Shown here: piece by piece, positions 22,126-33,420 of the stretch
Layout: every line of letters begins with the position of its first letter
Numbering within the stretch: the first letter of the stretch is position 1
Assembly: GCA_014529385.2 (NCBI GenBank)
Contig: CM043945.1
Coordinates: 149,221,241-149,285,240, forward strand
Length of the DNA stretch: 64,000 nt
Direction of reading: 5' to 3'
Origin: Adiantum capillus-veneris
Taxonomy: Eukaryota > Streptophyta > Polypodiopsida > Polypodiales > Pteridaceae
Program-made: the position numbers and the translations under genes
Notes under the pieces: model-generated
What the model was told of the DNA's origin: nothing
What the model saw: the letters and a program-made list of their open reading frames with translations, nothing else
Database searches by the model: none

Positions 22126-22548
22126 ATGGCTACTTCACCAGAGGCATGCACTTCTATTTTTGATGAAAGGTACCCTTTGTCTTTTCCTCAAGTGTTCTAC
22201 GTATGCTACCCTATACTTTCTTGCGAATGGGATTTGATAGAGAGCCTTGCATGTGAGAGAAATTTTGAGGAGTTAGAATGGCTGATACGTCTATGGCTAA
22301 CTAGTGATCCCTACCCAGTAGCGAATGTGTCTCCAGTGGCACATGCTTATTCTTTTGCACAAGATGAGTATCCAAGCATCGCGAGGTTCTTGATTAGCAT
22401 GCTTGCACAAGAGGATGATGAAGAGGAACTAATAGAGACCGAGGAAGACTATGGCCTCACGGACAACGATTTTATTTATCTAGATGATGAGGATAGAGGC
22501 CTAGCCTTAGGGTGGCCACCCGGTTTATATAATATCCTCTTTCCTTGA
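22126..22548 (+). CDS. C extra ORF, unknown 140-residue acidic protein
   Basis: ATG 22126 (MATSPEACTSIFDERYPL) to the stop at 22546-22548, sense orientation, 280 bp after pol. I do not recognise the protein. The middle is hydrophobic and aromatic (SFPQVFYVCYPILSCEW, LIRLWLTSDPYPV) but has no clear membrane segment or signal peptide. Residues about 95-130 are strongly acidic (EDDEEELIETEEDY ... LDDEDRG), and it ends GWPPGLYNILFP. Its position between pol and the 3' LTR is where some plant gypsy elements carry env-like or accessory ORFs. Without transmembrane features I would not call it env. It could be a chance frame, but its length, ATG and placement in an otherwise intact element argue for a real accessory gene. 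Confidence 0.5.
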   Translation: MATSPEACTSIFDERYPLSFPQVFYVCYPILSCEWDLIESLACERNFEELEWLIRLWLTSDPYPVANVSPVAHAYSFAQDEYPSIARFLISMLAQEDDEEELIETEEDYGLTDNDFIYLDDEDRGLALGWPPGLYNILFP

Positions 22549-23779
22549 TTCTAAAAGGGGTGACAGATAGGTAGGTTAGGGGTCTAGATTGTGTTTTGAG
22601 TTTGTTTTTTAAGAGTTTTAATTTTTCACACTGACATGCCTCCTAGAGGTATAGTGCCTGTTTTTGGATGTGTTAGGTAGGACTTATATGGATCTCCATC
22701 CACATGGCTGAGGACATCTGCTTCAATGAAATGAGCCACTCCATACCTCCAGGTGTACTACTTTCCATGATTCATGTTGGTGGATATGTGTAATTGCTAA
22801 TAATGATTTTTCATGCTTTGTTTGAGTGCAATAGTTATGATTGTTATCTGCCATTATAGATGTATAAATTTGTCTTTGCTTAAGTTGATTGAACTCCAGT
22901 TTAATCTTATGGATGAGCCTGGAGATTAGGAGACCGTGACTTTAGGTTAACTCATTTACTTGACCACTAGGCCTAGCTAATAAAATTATCCGAGTATTTG
23001 AGACCTTAGGAATGTTTTAGGCAGAGAAAGGCTTGCTCACTTAAACAACAAAAAACACCAGTGCGAATACCAAGGAAATGGAAGCAAAAAAAAAAAAAAG
23101 TGCCACAAATGAAAAATCTTACGCTGGAAGAGAAATCCTGGCTTGAATTGGTACTTCACTCACATGTATTGTCTATGGTACTAGAGCCCTAGAGGTTCCC
23201 AGTGTGGGCGCTTTTCCTTGAGAAGCAAAAAACCCCGGACATACAAAATAAGCACACACGTCACATGATTGTGACCCAAAGTAAAAAAGTATTAAAAAAA
23301 AAATAAAAAAAAAGAAAAAAGAAAAATTAAAAGACTTCCATTGAGCTTACAGTTAACATTTCAAGCTTTTGTTTGCAGTTGTGAGAGCGAGTTGGCTAAT
23401 CAAAGCTGAAAAGCATAATTAGGGAATCTTGCATTTAGATAATCTTCTTAGCTTAGCTAGTACTAGAGTAGTTGTTTTAACCTTAGTCATAGCTAACTAA
23501 TTGATAGACTCACCCATAAGCTCAAAACTCTTGATTAATTAATTTACTCAAAGTGCAATTTATTTGTCCTTAATGGCAGTCTAACATTTCATAAATCTTG
23601 CATTTACTCATTTCCACATGTACTTTACATTCCCCTCATGATTTATGGCAATATAATTCCGCTTGCTAAAACAGTGACTTTGCCTTGCAGATTCAAATCT
23701 AGATGCTCTACAACATGGACATACCAAGCTTCAACTCAATAGCTTCCGAGGACGGAATCTACATCAGGAAGGGGGGCAA
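22549..23779 (+). other. C long 3' untranslated region with polypurine tract
   Basis: 1.2 kb without a supported gene. It contains poly-A runs (about 23087-23099 and 23290-23330) and ends in the polypurine tract aggaaggggggcaa directly before the 3' LTR. Long non-coding DNA between the last ORF and the 3' LTR is common in Athila/Tat-like plant elements. Confidence 0.7.
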
Positions 23780-24089
23780 TGTTAACCCTCGTGGCTCACG
23801 GACACCCTATCGCCTACGACGGACACCGTAACCGTATTATTTATTTAAGTAGAGTCAGGCACCGGGCTTGTCGGTCCAATAGGGAAAGGTAGAGTGATCG
23901 CCGATGAGAGGCGCACTCTAACACGAACATGCTAGGGTTAGTTGGCTAAGCATGGGCGCCCAAGTGTGAATGGGGTGAGCTCACATAAAAGCCAATTAAA
24001 CCTAAAATTGAGTCATTCTCTCATTGTGCAATAGAAGCTGCTCTTGCTCCATCTTAACCTTCTCCTTCACCATCTCCTTGTGTGTGTGC

Positions 24090-24170
<81 letters not shown>

Positions 24171-24399
24171 TGAGAGTGTGTGTGCGATCGAGCGTTGCGG
24201 CGGCGCGACGGCGGCGAGACGGTTGAGCGCGGCGTAGCGGCGTCTCCCTCTTCTTCGCGGCGCGGGAATCCTTCATTCACAACTACGCAGGAAGGTGAGT
24301 GACACACCGTTCTTCCTTGTGAGCTTGTCTGTTGTATGACTGTGTGCTAGGAGCCTTTGTGGCTCGCACACGGCGCGTAGCAAGTCCCTAGCCTTGACA
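23780..24399 (+). repeat. C 3' LTR
   Basis: 620 bp, same ends as the 5' LTR. It is longer because of a (GA)n tract of about 75 bp at 24096-24171, which opens spurious Arg-Glu and Leu-Ser frames. It is followed by ccttc, the right copy of the target duplication. Confidence 0.95.
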
Positions 24400-24404
24400 C
24401 CTTC

Positions 24405-25717
24405 GTGAGAAGGTTATGTATGAATCCCATGCTCCTCCATATTGCGGGCATAGAGGTATTCAACCTACTCTCCGAGGAGTAGAGACGTATTTCTATTGGC
24501 CTACCATGAAAGTGGACATACAAGAGTATGTTTCAAAATGTGTAGTATGCCAAAAGACCAAGTATGATAGAGGGAAGGAACCTGGATTACTCCAGCCATT
24601 GCCTATTCCAAATTCACCATGGGAGAGTATATCCATGGATTTCATCTTTGGATTACCCAAGTCTATCCATGGGAATACAGGAATATGGACAATAGTCGAC
24701 AGGTTTAGCAAGCAAGCACATTTTATTCCTGTCAAAAAGACTATTAAGGCACATCAAATGGCAACTCTCTTCATATCTCAGATTTTCAAGCACCATGGAT
24801 TACCCACATCCATCGTGTCAGATAGAGATCGGATAATGACCAGTAATTTCTGGAAAGGTCTCTTTGAAAATCTAGGAACAAGATTGAATTTCTCTTCGGC
24901 CTATCACCCACAAACGGATGGCCAAAGTGAGATAGCCAATCTTACTATACTCGATCTACTCAAGACTTATGTTACCGAAGTAGATCAACGCTCACAATGG
25001 GAAAAGTATTTACCTCTAGTAGAGTATGCCTACAATAATACTGTACATACTTCTACGGGGAAAGCACCTTTCGAGATCATAGAGGGAAGACCTAAAAGTC
25101 CCTTACTACTCAAAGTACATGGGAAGATCTTCGCCGCCGATGAATATAGCCGTGACCTAAAAGAATCTTTTCAAAAGATTAGGGAGGCTATAGCCAGATC
25201 TCAACAAAGGCAAAAACCTACTGCTGATAAGCACAGAAGAGCCTTAATGTTCAAAGAAAATGATTGGGTCTTACTCAAGTTTCCTAAGGCTCGATTAAGG
25301 CAAACGACGGGCAAAAATCCTACGGGCCATCAAAAGTATTATGCTAAACTAGCAAAAAGATACTATGGTCCTTTCCAAATCTTGAAGCCTATCAATGAGA
25401 CGACTTATCAACTCAAGTTGCCCAACCATTGGCTTATACACAATGCCTTTCATGTAAGCCTACTTAAGCCCTACAAAGGAGAGCCACCAATTGAACCAAT
25501 TATTGAAGACCCTCCCGAAGTTGAAGACCAAGAAGAGGTGCTACAACCCGAAGCTGTCCTTCGGCATGAAGACAAGGTACTACGACATGGTAAGATAATC
25601 CGACGGTATCTTATTAAGTTCAAAAATTATCCTTTTGAAGATGCTAAATGGATGCAAGGAGTACAACTTAAGGATAGTATGAACCTTGTCAATGCTTACA
25701 ATGCTACATTAGAGTAA
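24405..25717 (+). pseudogene. pol: A pol, 3' part: integrase and chromodomain
   Basis: Second half of A pol after the C insertion. The codon split by the insertion is completed here and the frame runs unbroken to TAA/TAG at 25717. The zinc finger HAPPYCGH ... CVVCQ is complete. The integrase core has D (SMDFIFGLP), D (VSDRDRIM) and E (DGQSEIAN). The C-terminal GPF/Y-type segment (RYYGPFQILKPIN) is followed by a chromodomain at about residues 375-430 of this segment (RHGKIIRRYLIKFKNYPFEDAKWM). Chromodomains of this class are thought to direct integration to particular chromatin marks. The fragment is intact in itself but separated from its RT by 12.5 kb. Confidence 0.92.
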
Positions 25718-26077
25718 GCAAATGTACAACTCTCTTTTAAATGACTCATGTTTTTGTCTCATAAGACTAATCCTCTTTTTAATTGTGCACAAATTTAACT
25801 AGTATGCATGCTTAGAATCATGTATGTGATGACAACGTCTCTCAAACACCAAGTAGAATTTGTCACTCTACTTTGGGAGAATGAAATGGACTAAAGAGCA
25901 GACATGCTTGCGGCAGCTATGTCTCCCAAGCACCAAATGGATTAGTCATCCATCTTGGAAAGATGTCGTAGGGTAAAAAAGGGATCCTCTACCCGCTAAG
26001 TACGATTCACTAATGACTAAACCTTTATCTCTTCTACCTCATAGTCGAGGACGACTATGATTTCAAGAGAGAGGTAA
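25718..26077 (+). other. A 3' untranslated region and polypurine tract
   Basis: 360 bases between the pol stop and the 3' LTR, without a gene. The last bases, tttcaagagagaggtaa, are the likely polypurine tract for plus-strand synthesis. Confidence 0.75.
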
Positions 26078-27669
26078 TGTCATAAAATCTAATATCTAAC
26101 CAACCCAAATGATTTTCTCATATTAAATTGATCACTTAATGTGGGAGAATAAACGGGAACAAGTGTTAAGATATAGATATGTGCTTATAGATCTATCTCA
26201 ACACGGGGCCAATAGTAAAGGGGCCCAAATGGGAGATGGTCTATCAAGAGCAAGGCTAACCAATGGAGCATAAGACCTTAGGGTTAGTTTCATTGAAGAC
26301 CTCCAATAATGTGTGTAAAAGTCCTTTGACCTTAGGTAAGCTAGGGTTGAGCTTGAGGTGGGGACCCGGCCCAAGCTCGAGGTGCTTGACCTGCTTGAGG
26401 TGCTTGATTAAAGTGCTTGAGGTGCTTGAATTACTCCATGCTTGAGGTGCTTGACTTGCCGCTTGATTAAGGTGCTTGAGGTGCCTTGACATGCTTGCCT
26501 GAGATGCTTGTGGGAATACCCCCTAGTCCAAGTGCTTTGTCATGCTTGATGACTAAGGTGCTTGAGCTCCTAAAGTCAAAAGCATCCCTACAAGAGGGGG
26601 GGCGAGCCCTTTTCCTAGGGATTAGAGAGAGAACACACACTCACACTCACAAGGGAAGCCCCAGCTTGAAGAGGCAGCAAGGACACATGTCAGGTCCCTA
26701 CCCATGTTACCTTCATGTGTTGCTTGAAGCCTATTGGCTAGGCTTCAAAGGGGTCCAATGATAAATTACTTGAATTATTTAATTGTTTTTGCATTTATCA
26801 AGTCCTCTCTCTCAAAGGGGAAAGGGGGACACTTGTCCCAAGGCTATCCCTGTTGCTTGTAATGGCTTCTGCTTGTGATTGGCTAGGCCTGGAGGGGTCC
26901 AATGAGCTTCAAGCATGAGCTACAAGGGGGGGTCGACCCAAGCAAGCTAGGGGGGTGCTTAGGGGGTATACTCACCCACACACACTCACAAGCACTCTCA
27001 TTGTGTGCTATGCAAAGTGGAAGAGCTCCCTCTCCAAGCAAGTAAAGGTTGAGAGCCTACACCAACACTCTTGGCTATGGAGTGCAAATCCAACCAAGAG
27101 CCATGCTTCAATGCTTAAGCATGCCATCTCCTTCTTCTTCATTACTATGGTATTATGTATGCTAGCAACAAGAGTATGATAAGTGAGGAACTAATTCTTT
27201 CTCCTACGAAATGTTTCTTCTTCCTCTTCCCTACCCTCATTCCCTGCTAGCTCTCTCCACCTTTGAAGGTGTTTGAGGTCTTGGGACTGAGGCTTGGTAT
27301 AGTTAAAGCTTTCTTCAAGTTTAGGTTATGCTCTGATGGTGATGCATGAAGCTTTCCATCTTCATTGCTTCACCTAGGTCACAAGGAACACAAAGAATGT
27401 ATTGTAACAAGTCTCTCTTTATGGGAGAAATCATAATACAAATGCCTATTGGAGGGGGGACCGGCTCCACATAAATCCGGTCCTCAACTGTTGTCATGTT
27501 CTCTAAATTCTCTCTCTTGCAAAAGTATTGTCTATGCCAAGTTAACTAATTGCTATAATTATGTTGCTATCTTCAATTATGTCTAACCGCTATGCTCACA
27601 AAATCATTTCTTGAAAGTACTCTCATTAAACTCCGCTACTCTCAAATTGAATAGGCAAATTCCATTACA
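26078..27669 (+). repeat. A 3' LTR, uninterrupted
   Basis: 1592 bp, TGTCATAA...CCATTACA, followed by ctcta (27670-27674), the right copy of A's target duplication. It gives the undisturbed reference for the 5' LTR broken by copia B. It includes the ttgaggtgc motif array (about 26350-26500) with one more unit than the 5' copy. Confidence 0.95.
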
Positions 27670-27688
27670 CTCTATCAGTGCCAGATTA

Positions 27689-27780
<92 letters not shown>
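27689..27780 (+). repeat. Compound (CT)n(CA)n microsatellite
   Basis: About 46 bp of CT with one interruption, followed by about 46 bp of CA. It begins 15 bases after the A target duplication, so A inserted beside a pre-existing simple repeat. No gene is seen from here to about 28750. Confidence 0.95.
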
Positions 27781-27781
<1 letters not shown>

Positions 27782-28757
27782 GCTCTCGTACAAGGAATGT
27801 TTTTTGTCGTACAAGGCAGGGGAAACAAACTATTCTTTATTGGGGAATGAAAACAACGAGCAGCATGCACAGATCAGCATACACTTCGTTTTGCAGCCAC
27901 CTTCCTACCAGTCACAACTTTTGTTGCAACCTGAGTTAAAGTTAGAGTCTATAGCAATAAAGGCACATCTATGCATGCTCTATACATCGGGAAGCTTACT
28001 CTATGCTCCGGCCAGGAAGAAAAATTTTAGGAACTTCAAGGAAGCCTCGCACATGGAGATATAGCGACAGGAAGCCATGGTGTAGTGCAAGTTGCACATA
28101 AAGAAGCAATATGGTTGGCGTCCATATAAGCTCGTGGGGTGTTGGATAGGCAGAAGAAGGGGAGGTGGATCAACATGAGTGGAGAAGGCGTGGGCCTAAA
28201 TCCAGCCGTGCTCGCTTTTGAACAATTGAACTCGAATGGCCCACGTACACATCATTTGCTTTGACACAACTACTCACAGGTTGATACCTATGGGAATGCA
28301 TCCACTTGCCTTTCATCCTTGAGCGGGGCTTTTCACCGGCCTATGGAAGGGATCTCTTAGAGGTGCCAAAGTAACCACTTCAGTGTTAAAAAAACTCGGG
28401 GTCGAGCGTATTTTAATTGGCTTAACTCGTAAAATCTCACTTAGATTTTGAGCTTGCCTTGAAGAAAACCGGGAAATTTACACAAGTTTTAGTGTAATTA
28501 CAAAAAAAAAACTTAAACTTTTGACCTAAAATCGGGAAAATTTCAAGCTTGCCCTTATTTTCTTTGGTTAGGGAAAATGTATTTTTCTAGCCCCGAGTTA
28601 CCACTTGTTGCCATTCCCCTTTTGTCAATGCTAAAGACGAAAAGACCTTAAAGATGATCTATTTGAAGAGTTTGTACTCAGGACCCGATTCTCATAGAAG
28701 GAAACATTGAATGATACAAGGACACACACAATGCACTCACCCATGGGGGCGGTGGGG

Positions 28758-28758
<1 letters not shown>

Positions 28759-28819
<61 letters not shown>
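28759..28819 (+). repeat. (GA)n microsatellite
   Basis: About 30 uninterrupted GA units between ggtggggtgg and aaattcacatc. The 1 kb on its left (27781-28758) shows no recognisable gene or element. Confidence 0.95.
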
Positions 28820-28822
<3 letters not shown>

Positions 28823-30151
28823 TCACATCACTAACAAATATAAACATTGCCTATTTTGTGTATTGTGATTGATGCCACAAAGGTATCAAAGATTGCTCTG
28901 TTGACAAGTCTGCAATGAATGAACTTGTGAGTGCTAAGCATTGGGACTCATAGACATTTATGCACATGGAAATTCCTACACTGCCATTTTTTATTTTTAT
29001 CTTTTGGCAAACATTTTGGTTTACAAGCCTTGTATATTTATTACCTTAGTATGAAAGCACGTAGCATGCCATTTGTGTAGTTTTAAGAGGTGCTCAATTG
29101 ATTTTCTTTGATGTGTTAATTTGTGTTTCATTGAGGTGCTGTTAACTGAGCCCACATCAGCTAACAGGAGCTGCTAAAGATCAAAGCCTTATGAATGCAC
29201 ATCAAAGATGAATATGAAGAAGCAGTGAAGATTGGAGTTACACACTTTTCACATTTTTCAAAATGTCATGTATTGTAATTTTCCGATCTATTTAGCCATT
29301 GTGATAATTGTAACGTGTTACAGGCTCAATAAGAGTTCCAAGATGTAAAGAATAGGTCAGTTAGCGTACCTAGGTTGCAGATACAGTAAGTTGTGGAGCC
29401 TCAAAGGTCTTGGGCATCGAACGTTACACAATTTAAACCTTGGTTAAGATTTAAAAGCCAACTTTGTAAAGATTTTATTAAGTTTTGGATAAGAAATACA
29501 CAACATGAGCTAACGGCACTCACTTCTCTCCTTCTCATGCTTCCATCTCCCTTGTCGGTTGTCACATTACAGTGCCGTCTGTTGCGTTGCAACCACAGGT
29601 AAGAGCTCTACGCATTGATGTAAACATATCATGGTAAATTGTAGCTTTTTGCGCCGCCAACCCGTGGCCTAATTTCATCATAAGTAGGAAATTAAGCTAG
29701 GAAATCACAAAGTGAGCATAGGTGGGGTATTGGGGCATCATTGCTAAGCATTTAGATGCATTCGGGGTCAGAAATGATTAGGTCAAAATCTCACTGCTGT
29801 TAATGATCACATTTTTTGCACTTCATCAAAAGTGAGATTTGAGACCATAAGCATGTGTGTTGAGGTCTTATATACCTGTCCTAGAAGTTTCATAGCATTC
29901 GAATGTCGTTTGAAGTTGTAACAATCATAGTTTGTTTGTCGATTAGTAACTAGCTTTTGATGACTTAGGTCATTTGAGTGCCGCCTGTGCTAGATGTGAG
30001 TTGTCTATTGTTTTCTAAGAGATTGACACCTTCTTGTAGCCTCCATGCACTAGTCAAGTCAGCTTCGTGTCATGGATTGACAATTATGTTCGTGGTTCTC
30101 ACTATGTCTGCAAAATAAAATAAGAGTGAGGTTAGGAAATCCATCCACATT

Positions 30152-30169
30152 TGGCGCCGTTGTTGGGGA
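30152..30169 (+). promoter_or_regulatory. Primer-binding site of relic H
   Basis: TGGCGCCGTTGTTGGGGA, 2 bases after a possible LTR end (ccatccaca). It matches the gypsy PBS class seen in C apart from a few bases. This is the only clear landmark in 29000-31000. Confidence 0.6.
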
Positions 30170-30749
30170 CGAATAGACCTAAACTAAATAAAACAAGAGC
30201 ATCTTGTATAGTTATCCTTTAACTTCTTCTAGGATCACCTAGAGTTAATCTTTCTCTTTAAAACCACATAGCTTAAGAGTGTCGTCTTTTGTTGTGTAGA
30301 GGTAGCTTAGAAGTAGATTGTACTTGCTAAGTACCTTGTAGGATTAAGTTAGGATTTTGAGAATGATTGATGGAAAAGACAAGGCTTAAGATCAATGCTC
30401 AAGAAAACCATGAAAAACAAGAAAACAAGTGTTTGTGGACACCTTCCACAACCCAATTGCAACATAACTTAGGAGTATGGTAAGTAGAATCCGAGGAGGG
30501 ATCTCAAATCATTGCTCACTCCGAAAGAATCATCTGTGAGTTGTTTATGTGAAGTTGCAGAATTTCAGGTCTAGGGCTTGAAACAACACCAAAAAACTAT
30601 CAATCATTGAATCCGGCTGGAGATTATGCTCATAAAAGTTGTATAAACCAATGGGTAAGCATAAGGATGCATTTTAGGTAAATTCTCAAGAGTTTACAAA
30701 AACTCAGATTATTTACATTTTCTTGAGGATTTAGGCCAAATTAAGTTTT

Positions 30750-31300
30750 GACTTGACTCAGAGGCTTGAAACATGTCACAAAAAGACTGACCAGTGAAAA
30801 AATTGCAAAAAGTGTTTATTTTAGCCAAAAGGAAATAATCATGATTATTTATTTTTAGCCCAAAATCGACCAAGGTTGATACTAGAGACTCTATGCATGA
30901 TTATAAACATCTTTTGTGAAGGCTTATAGAGTTTGGATCACAAAACAGACCAAAAACTTGAAAAAAACTGAAGTATGTACTGTTTGTCGAGAAATTGAGT
31001 TTGACTTGATAAATCTTGTTCAAATTTGGTGAGACTTGACTTAGAGGCTTAGTTTAAAGTGTTTAACATGTGTGTATGCTCAAAAGATAAAAAATATGCT
31101 AAAATTTGCCAGAAGTAAATAATCGTGATTATTTACTTTTGTCCAATTTTCAAACTTTTTTGGCCAACCAAGCATACCACAACTTCTATCATGTTGTATT
31201 GAGCACTCATATCAAAGTTGGTAAAATTTAGATCGATAAAGTGAAAATTGTGGCCAGATTTGTAAAGTGAGTCTGTAGACACAAAACTATTGACAAATTG
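30750..31300 (+). repeat. Diverged 283-bp direct repeat carrying palindromes
   Basis: gacttgactcagaggctt at 30750 recurs as gacttgacttagaggctt at 31033. Each unit includes a palindrome about 80 bases further on: AAATAATCATGATTATTT at 30833-30850 (perfect) and an 26-bp version centred on aatcgtgatt at 31113-31138 (one central mismatch). The flanking bases (gcca-aag, ttttagccc / ttttgtcc) are also related. The palindromes are the best conserved parts. The surrounding DNA is A/T-rich and non-coding. Confidence 0.65.
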
Positions 31301-31868
31301 AGCAAACTTGGTGAAACTTGGCTAGAACACATATTTAGGAATTACGTTAAAAATACACAAAAATGGGACAATTCTTCTCGTTCTCTATAGTATTTCTTGA
31401 GAAGAGATGAACAACATTCTAGGATACACTCTGTTTTTGCATGCAGTTTTTAGTGGTTTTTGTGGACTAGTAAAATCACATGTATCACTAAGCTTTTGAG
31501 CCTCAAAACTACAAAAAATGTCTTCTCTTGAACCTTTATCCTCAAAGCATGAGGAGTAGCCTATATTTCAATACAGAATTTTAGGCCCAAACTCTAGGTT
31601 GAGCATGGTCTAATGTACATGGCTGTCAACCATGTGGCTATCATTGTCATGATGACAAAGGTGAAACAAGGAGTGTTACAATTATACACGTCTTGGGAAT
31701 TAGCTTCTACACATTGTAGACATGTTCATTGATGATAGAAATCCAAATTTGAATCCTCCAGTTGTCTAGAACTAAATGGTTGTGACAAGAAAATGTGAAA
31801 GACTCTAGCTCAAACTTGAGATTAAGGGCCATTGTATAAGCACTGTAGATTGGAGAGTGCAAAGGTTG

Positions 31869-32350
31869 GAGCATGCTTCAAAGGCTTGCTCATTCGATCT
31901 CAAGGGCGATCCCTTTCAAACAATAAACACAATATTTGGCCTATCCCTTTCATTCAAGCTTGAGGCTGAGCACAATGTTTGGGAAAGGTTTCCCTTAGCT
32001 TAGCCTTGAGCTGGTTGAAGATCAAGATTAGCCATTTTCCAACGAAGTTAAAGGGAAGAAAAACCAGCAAAATCTATAAGAAACTAGTTCCAAACTCCCA
32101 CAAACTTGGAGAATTCTACCAATGTTTCCAGTTTACAGCTTGGCAAGGAGGAAACCAAGCCCGCTAGGAAAAAAACTTTCCCAAACAGCGAGCATGCTTC
32201 CAAGTCTTGTTATTCGAAGTTGAGGCCGATCCTTTCACGTATTGTTTGCCTTCTACAAAAAAAGACTTTCTCGAACACTGGTTGAGCATGCTTTGAAGTC
32301 TTTCTATTCGAACTCGAGGACAATCCTTCCAAGACTTTCTGGAACACTAT
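31869..32350 (+). repeat. Short diverged repeat with gagcatgctt core
   Basis: The block gagcatgctt-caaagtctt-attcgaa-gaggccgatcctt occurs at about 31869, 32190 and 32284; the last two are 94 bp apart. Copies are imperfect. No gene is supported in 31300-32400. Confidence 0.5.
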
Positions 32351-32714
32351 TTGAACTTGAGGCCGAACTTGAGCTTTCACATTGTTTGATGTAAATTTGA
32401 AACGTCAAATATGACGAGTGGGAGTGGGGATGCCGTCAATGTAGATTTGCAAAATTCCATCACTACTGACTGCCTCCCATTGCCATGTAGCCTCCCATCA
32501 TTGCGTACAGGATATGCAGACTCACTACTACTGGCATTACTACAAACCTGCAGCAGGAGCAAGGGGTGGTGGATGCACTCCATCAGCTATGGCGAGGTTA
32601 AGGTCCAATTCAACCATGGCAGTCATCGTGGATGTGGGTTCCTACATGCAACTTCTTCATCGCCAAATTGCTTCAGCCTCAACGGAGGGTCCCCTCCGTC
32701 CGTACCTCCACATC

Positions 32715-32825
32715 ACCAGCTCTAACAGGTCCTTCCTCTCCAGTAGGTCTACTCCATCCGTACCTGCATTACCAGCTCCAACAAGTCCTTCCTCTCCAGC
32801 AAGTCTACTCCATCTGTACCTCCGC
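32715..32825 (+). repeat. 56-bp tandem duplication
   Basis: accagctctaacaggtcctt at 32715 is repeated as accagctccaacaagtcctt at 32771, and both run on to tctactccatc-gtacct. It lies in a region (32400-33340) with overlapping short frames on both strands and no recognisable protein. Confidence 0.7.
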
Positions 32826-33354
32826 CTGGCTTTGATACTGAAACCCTTGAACATGGTGCCCGTAGCAGTCTCCATTTCACATACCAAAGTGAGCATGTCA
32901 ATGGCCTCTATGAAGCACTAATCACAAGGACGCATGAGGGGAAGGAGTCCAAAGCAAGTGCAACCAAGAAAGGCAAGCTCGCAACGACAACATCAGAGGA
33001 GGTTTGAATGCACAAAATAACAAGCTGGGTTTCTTGTCTTTTTGTCCACGTGGAAATTTAAAGATAGAGAAGGCTGAGAGCCGGGCTGAGAGGAAGCAAA
33101 GAAGGAGAGCACGCGGGTGGAATTTTCATTGCAAGCAAAAGGCCTCTAATGCAGAGAAAGCTTCATGGAACCCTCGCCTATGTCTCCGCCATGGCCATCC
33201 TCGTGGGTGCTGCTCATCGCCACCTGCGGAGCCCAGCGGGGGAGGGACAAACAAGAGAAATGGTTTAGAGAAAAAAAAGTACGGGAATACTAATAGCAAG
33301 CCAATACACCCTACATATGCCATTAAATGTACAAGTTTCTAACGTAGGCCAGAT

Positions 33355-33420
33355 TGGGCACTTAGTTCAGCGGTAGTAGGGGCCCTACAACACCAGGTTG
33401 TCATGAGTGAATAGGGCCAC
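33355..33420 (+). repeat. Possible tRNA-derived SINE head
   Basis: TAGTTCAGCGGT at 33363-33374 fits the RNA polymerase III A box. About 40 bases later tcatgagtgaataggg resembles a B box from which the central TTC has been lost. An anticodon-like hairpin (acaac ... gttgt) lies between. The 3' body and target duplications were not found, so this remains tentative. Confidence 0.35.

Larger units (their letters stand above)
11926..24399 (+). mobile_element. Gypsy retrotransposon C with extra coding regions
   Basis: 12.5-kb element in plus orientation. Its LTRs start TGTTAACCC and end CCTTGACA and are flanked by the duplication CCTTC (11921-11925 and 24400-24404). Removing it with one duplication rejoins A pol in frame. 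Layout: 5' LTR, primer site, about 1 kb leader, gag, protease ORF, RT-RNase H-integrase ORF with a C-terminal second protease-like domain, a small extra ORF, 1.2 kb untranslated DNA, polypurine tract (aggaaggggggcaa, 23767-23779), 3' LTR. There is no chromodomain. The primer site and long 3' region recall the Athila/Tat side of plant gypsy elements, but the exact lineage is my inference. LTRs differ mainly in microsatellite length and about ten substitutions. Confidence 0.95.
1283..27669 (+). mobile_element. Gypsy chromovirus retrotransposon A (host of B and C)
   Basis: Complete LTR retrotransposon in plus orientation. Its LTRs begin TGTCATAA and end CCATTACA and are flanked by the 5-bp target duplication CTCTA (1278-1282 and 27670-27674). 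Without the two inserted elements and their duplicated sites it measures about 8.7 kb. Order: 5' LTR, tRNA-iMet-type primer site, gag, PR-RT-RNase H-integrase with C-terminal chromodomain, purine-rich tract, 3' LTR. The chromodomain and pol order place it among the chromoviruses. It is dead: copia B interrupts the 5' LTR, gypsy C interrupts pol, and pol has frameshifts and stops of its own. LTR differences are few, so A is not very old. Confidence 0.95.

Noticed and set aside
22126-22548. env-like gene in element C
   Set aside because: The position fits, but there is no signal peptide, no transmembrane segment and no cysteine pattern typical of envelope proteins.
29393-29602. 69-residue plus-strand ORF in the presumed H LTR
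   Set aside because: Overlaps an equally long minus-strand frame, resembles no family and lies in a region that looks like an LTR.
32411-33342. Several overlapping 60-135-residue ORFs on both strands
   Set aside because: They cover a local 56-bp duplication and G/C-richer DNA; none has a recognisable domain, and the frames shadow one another.
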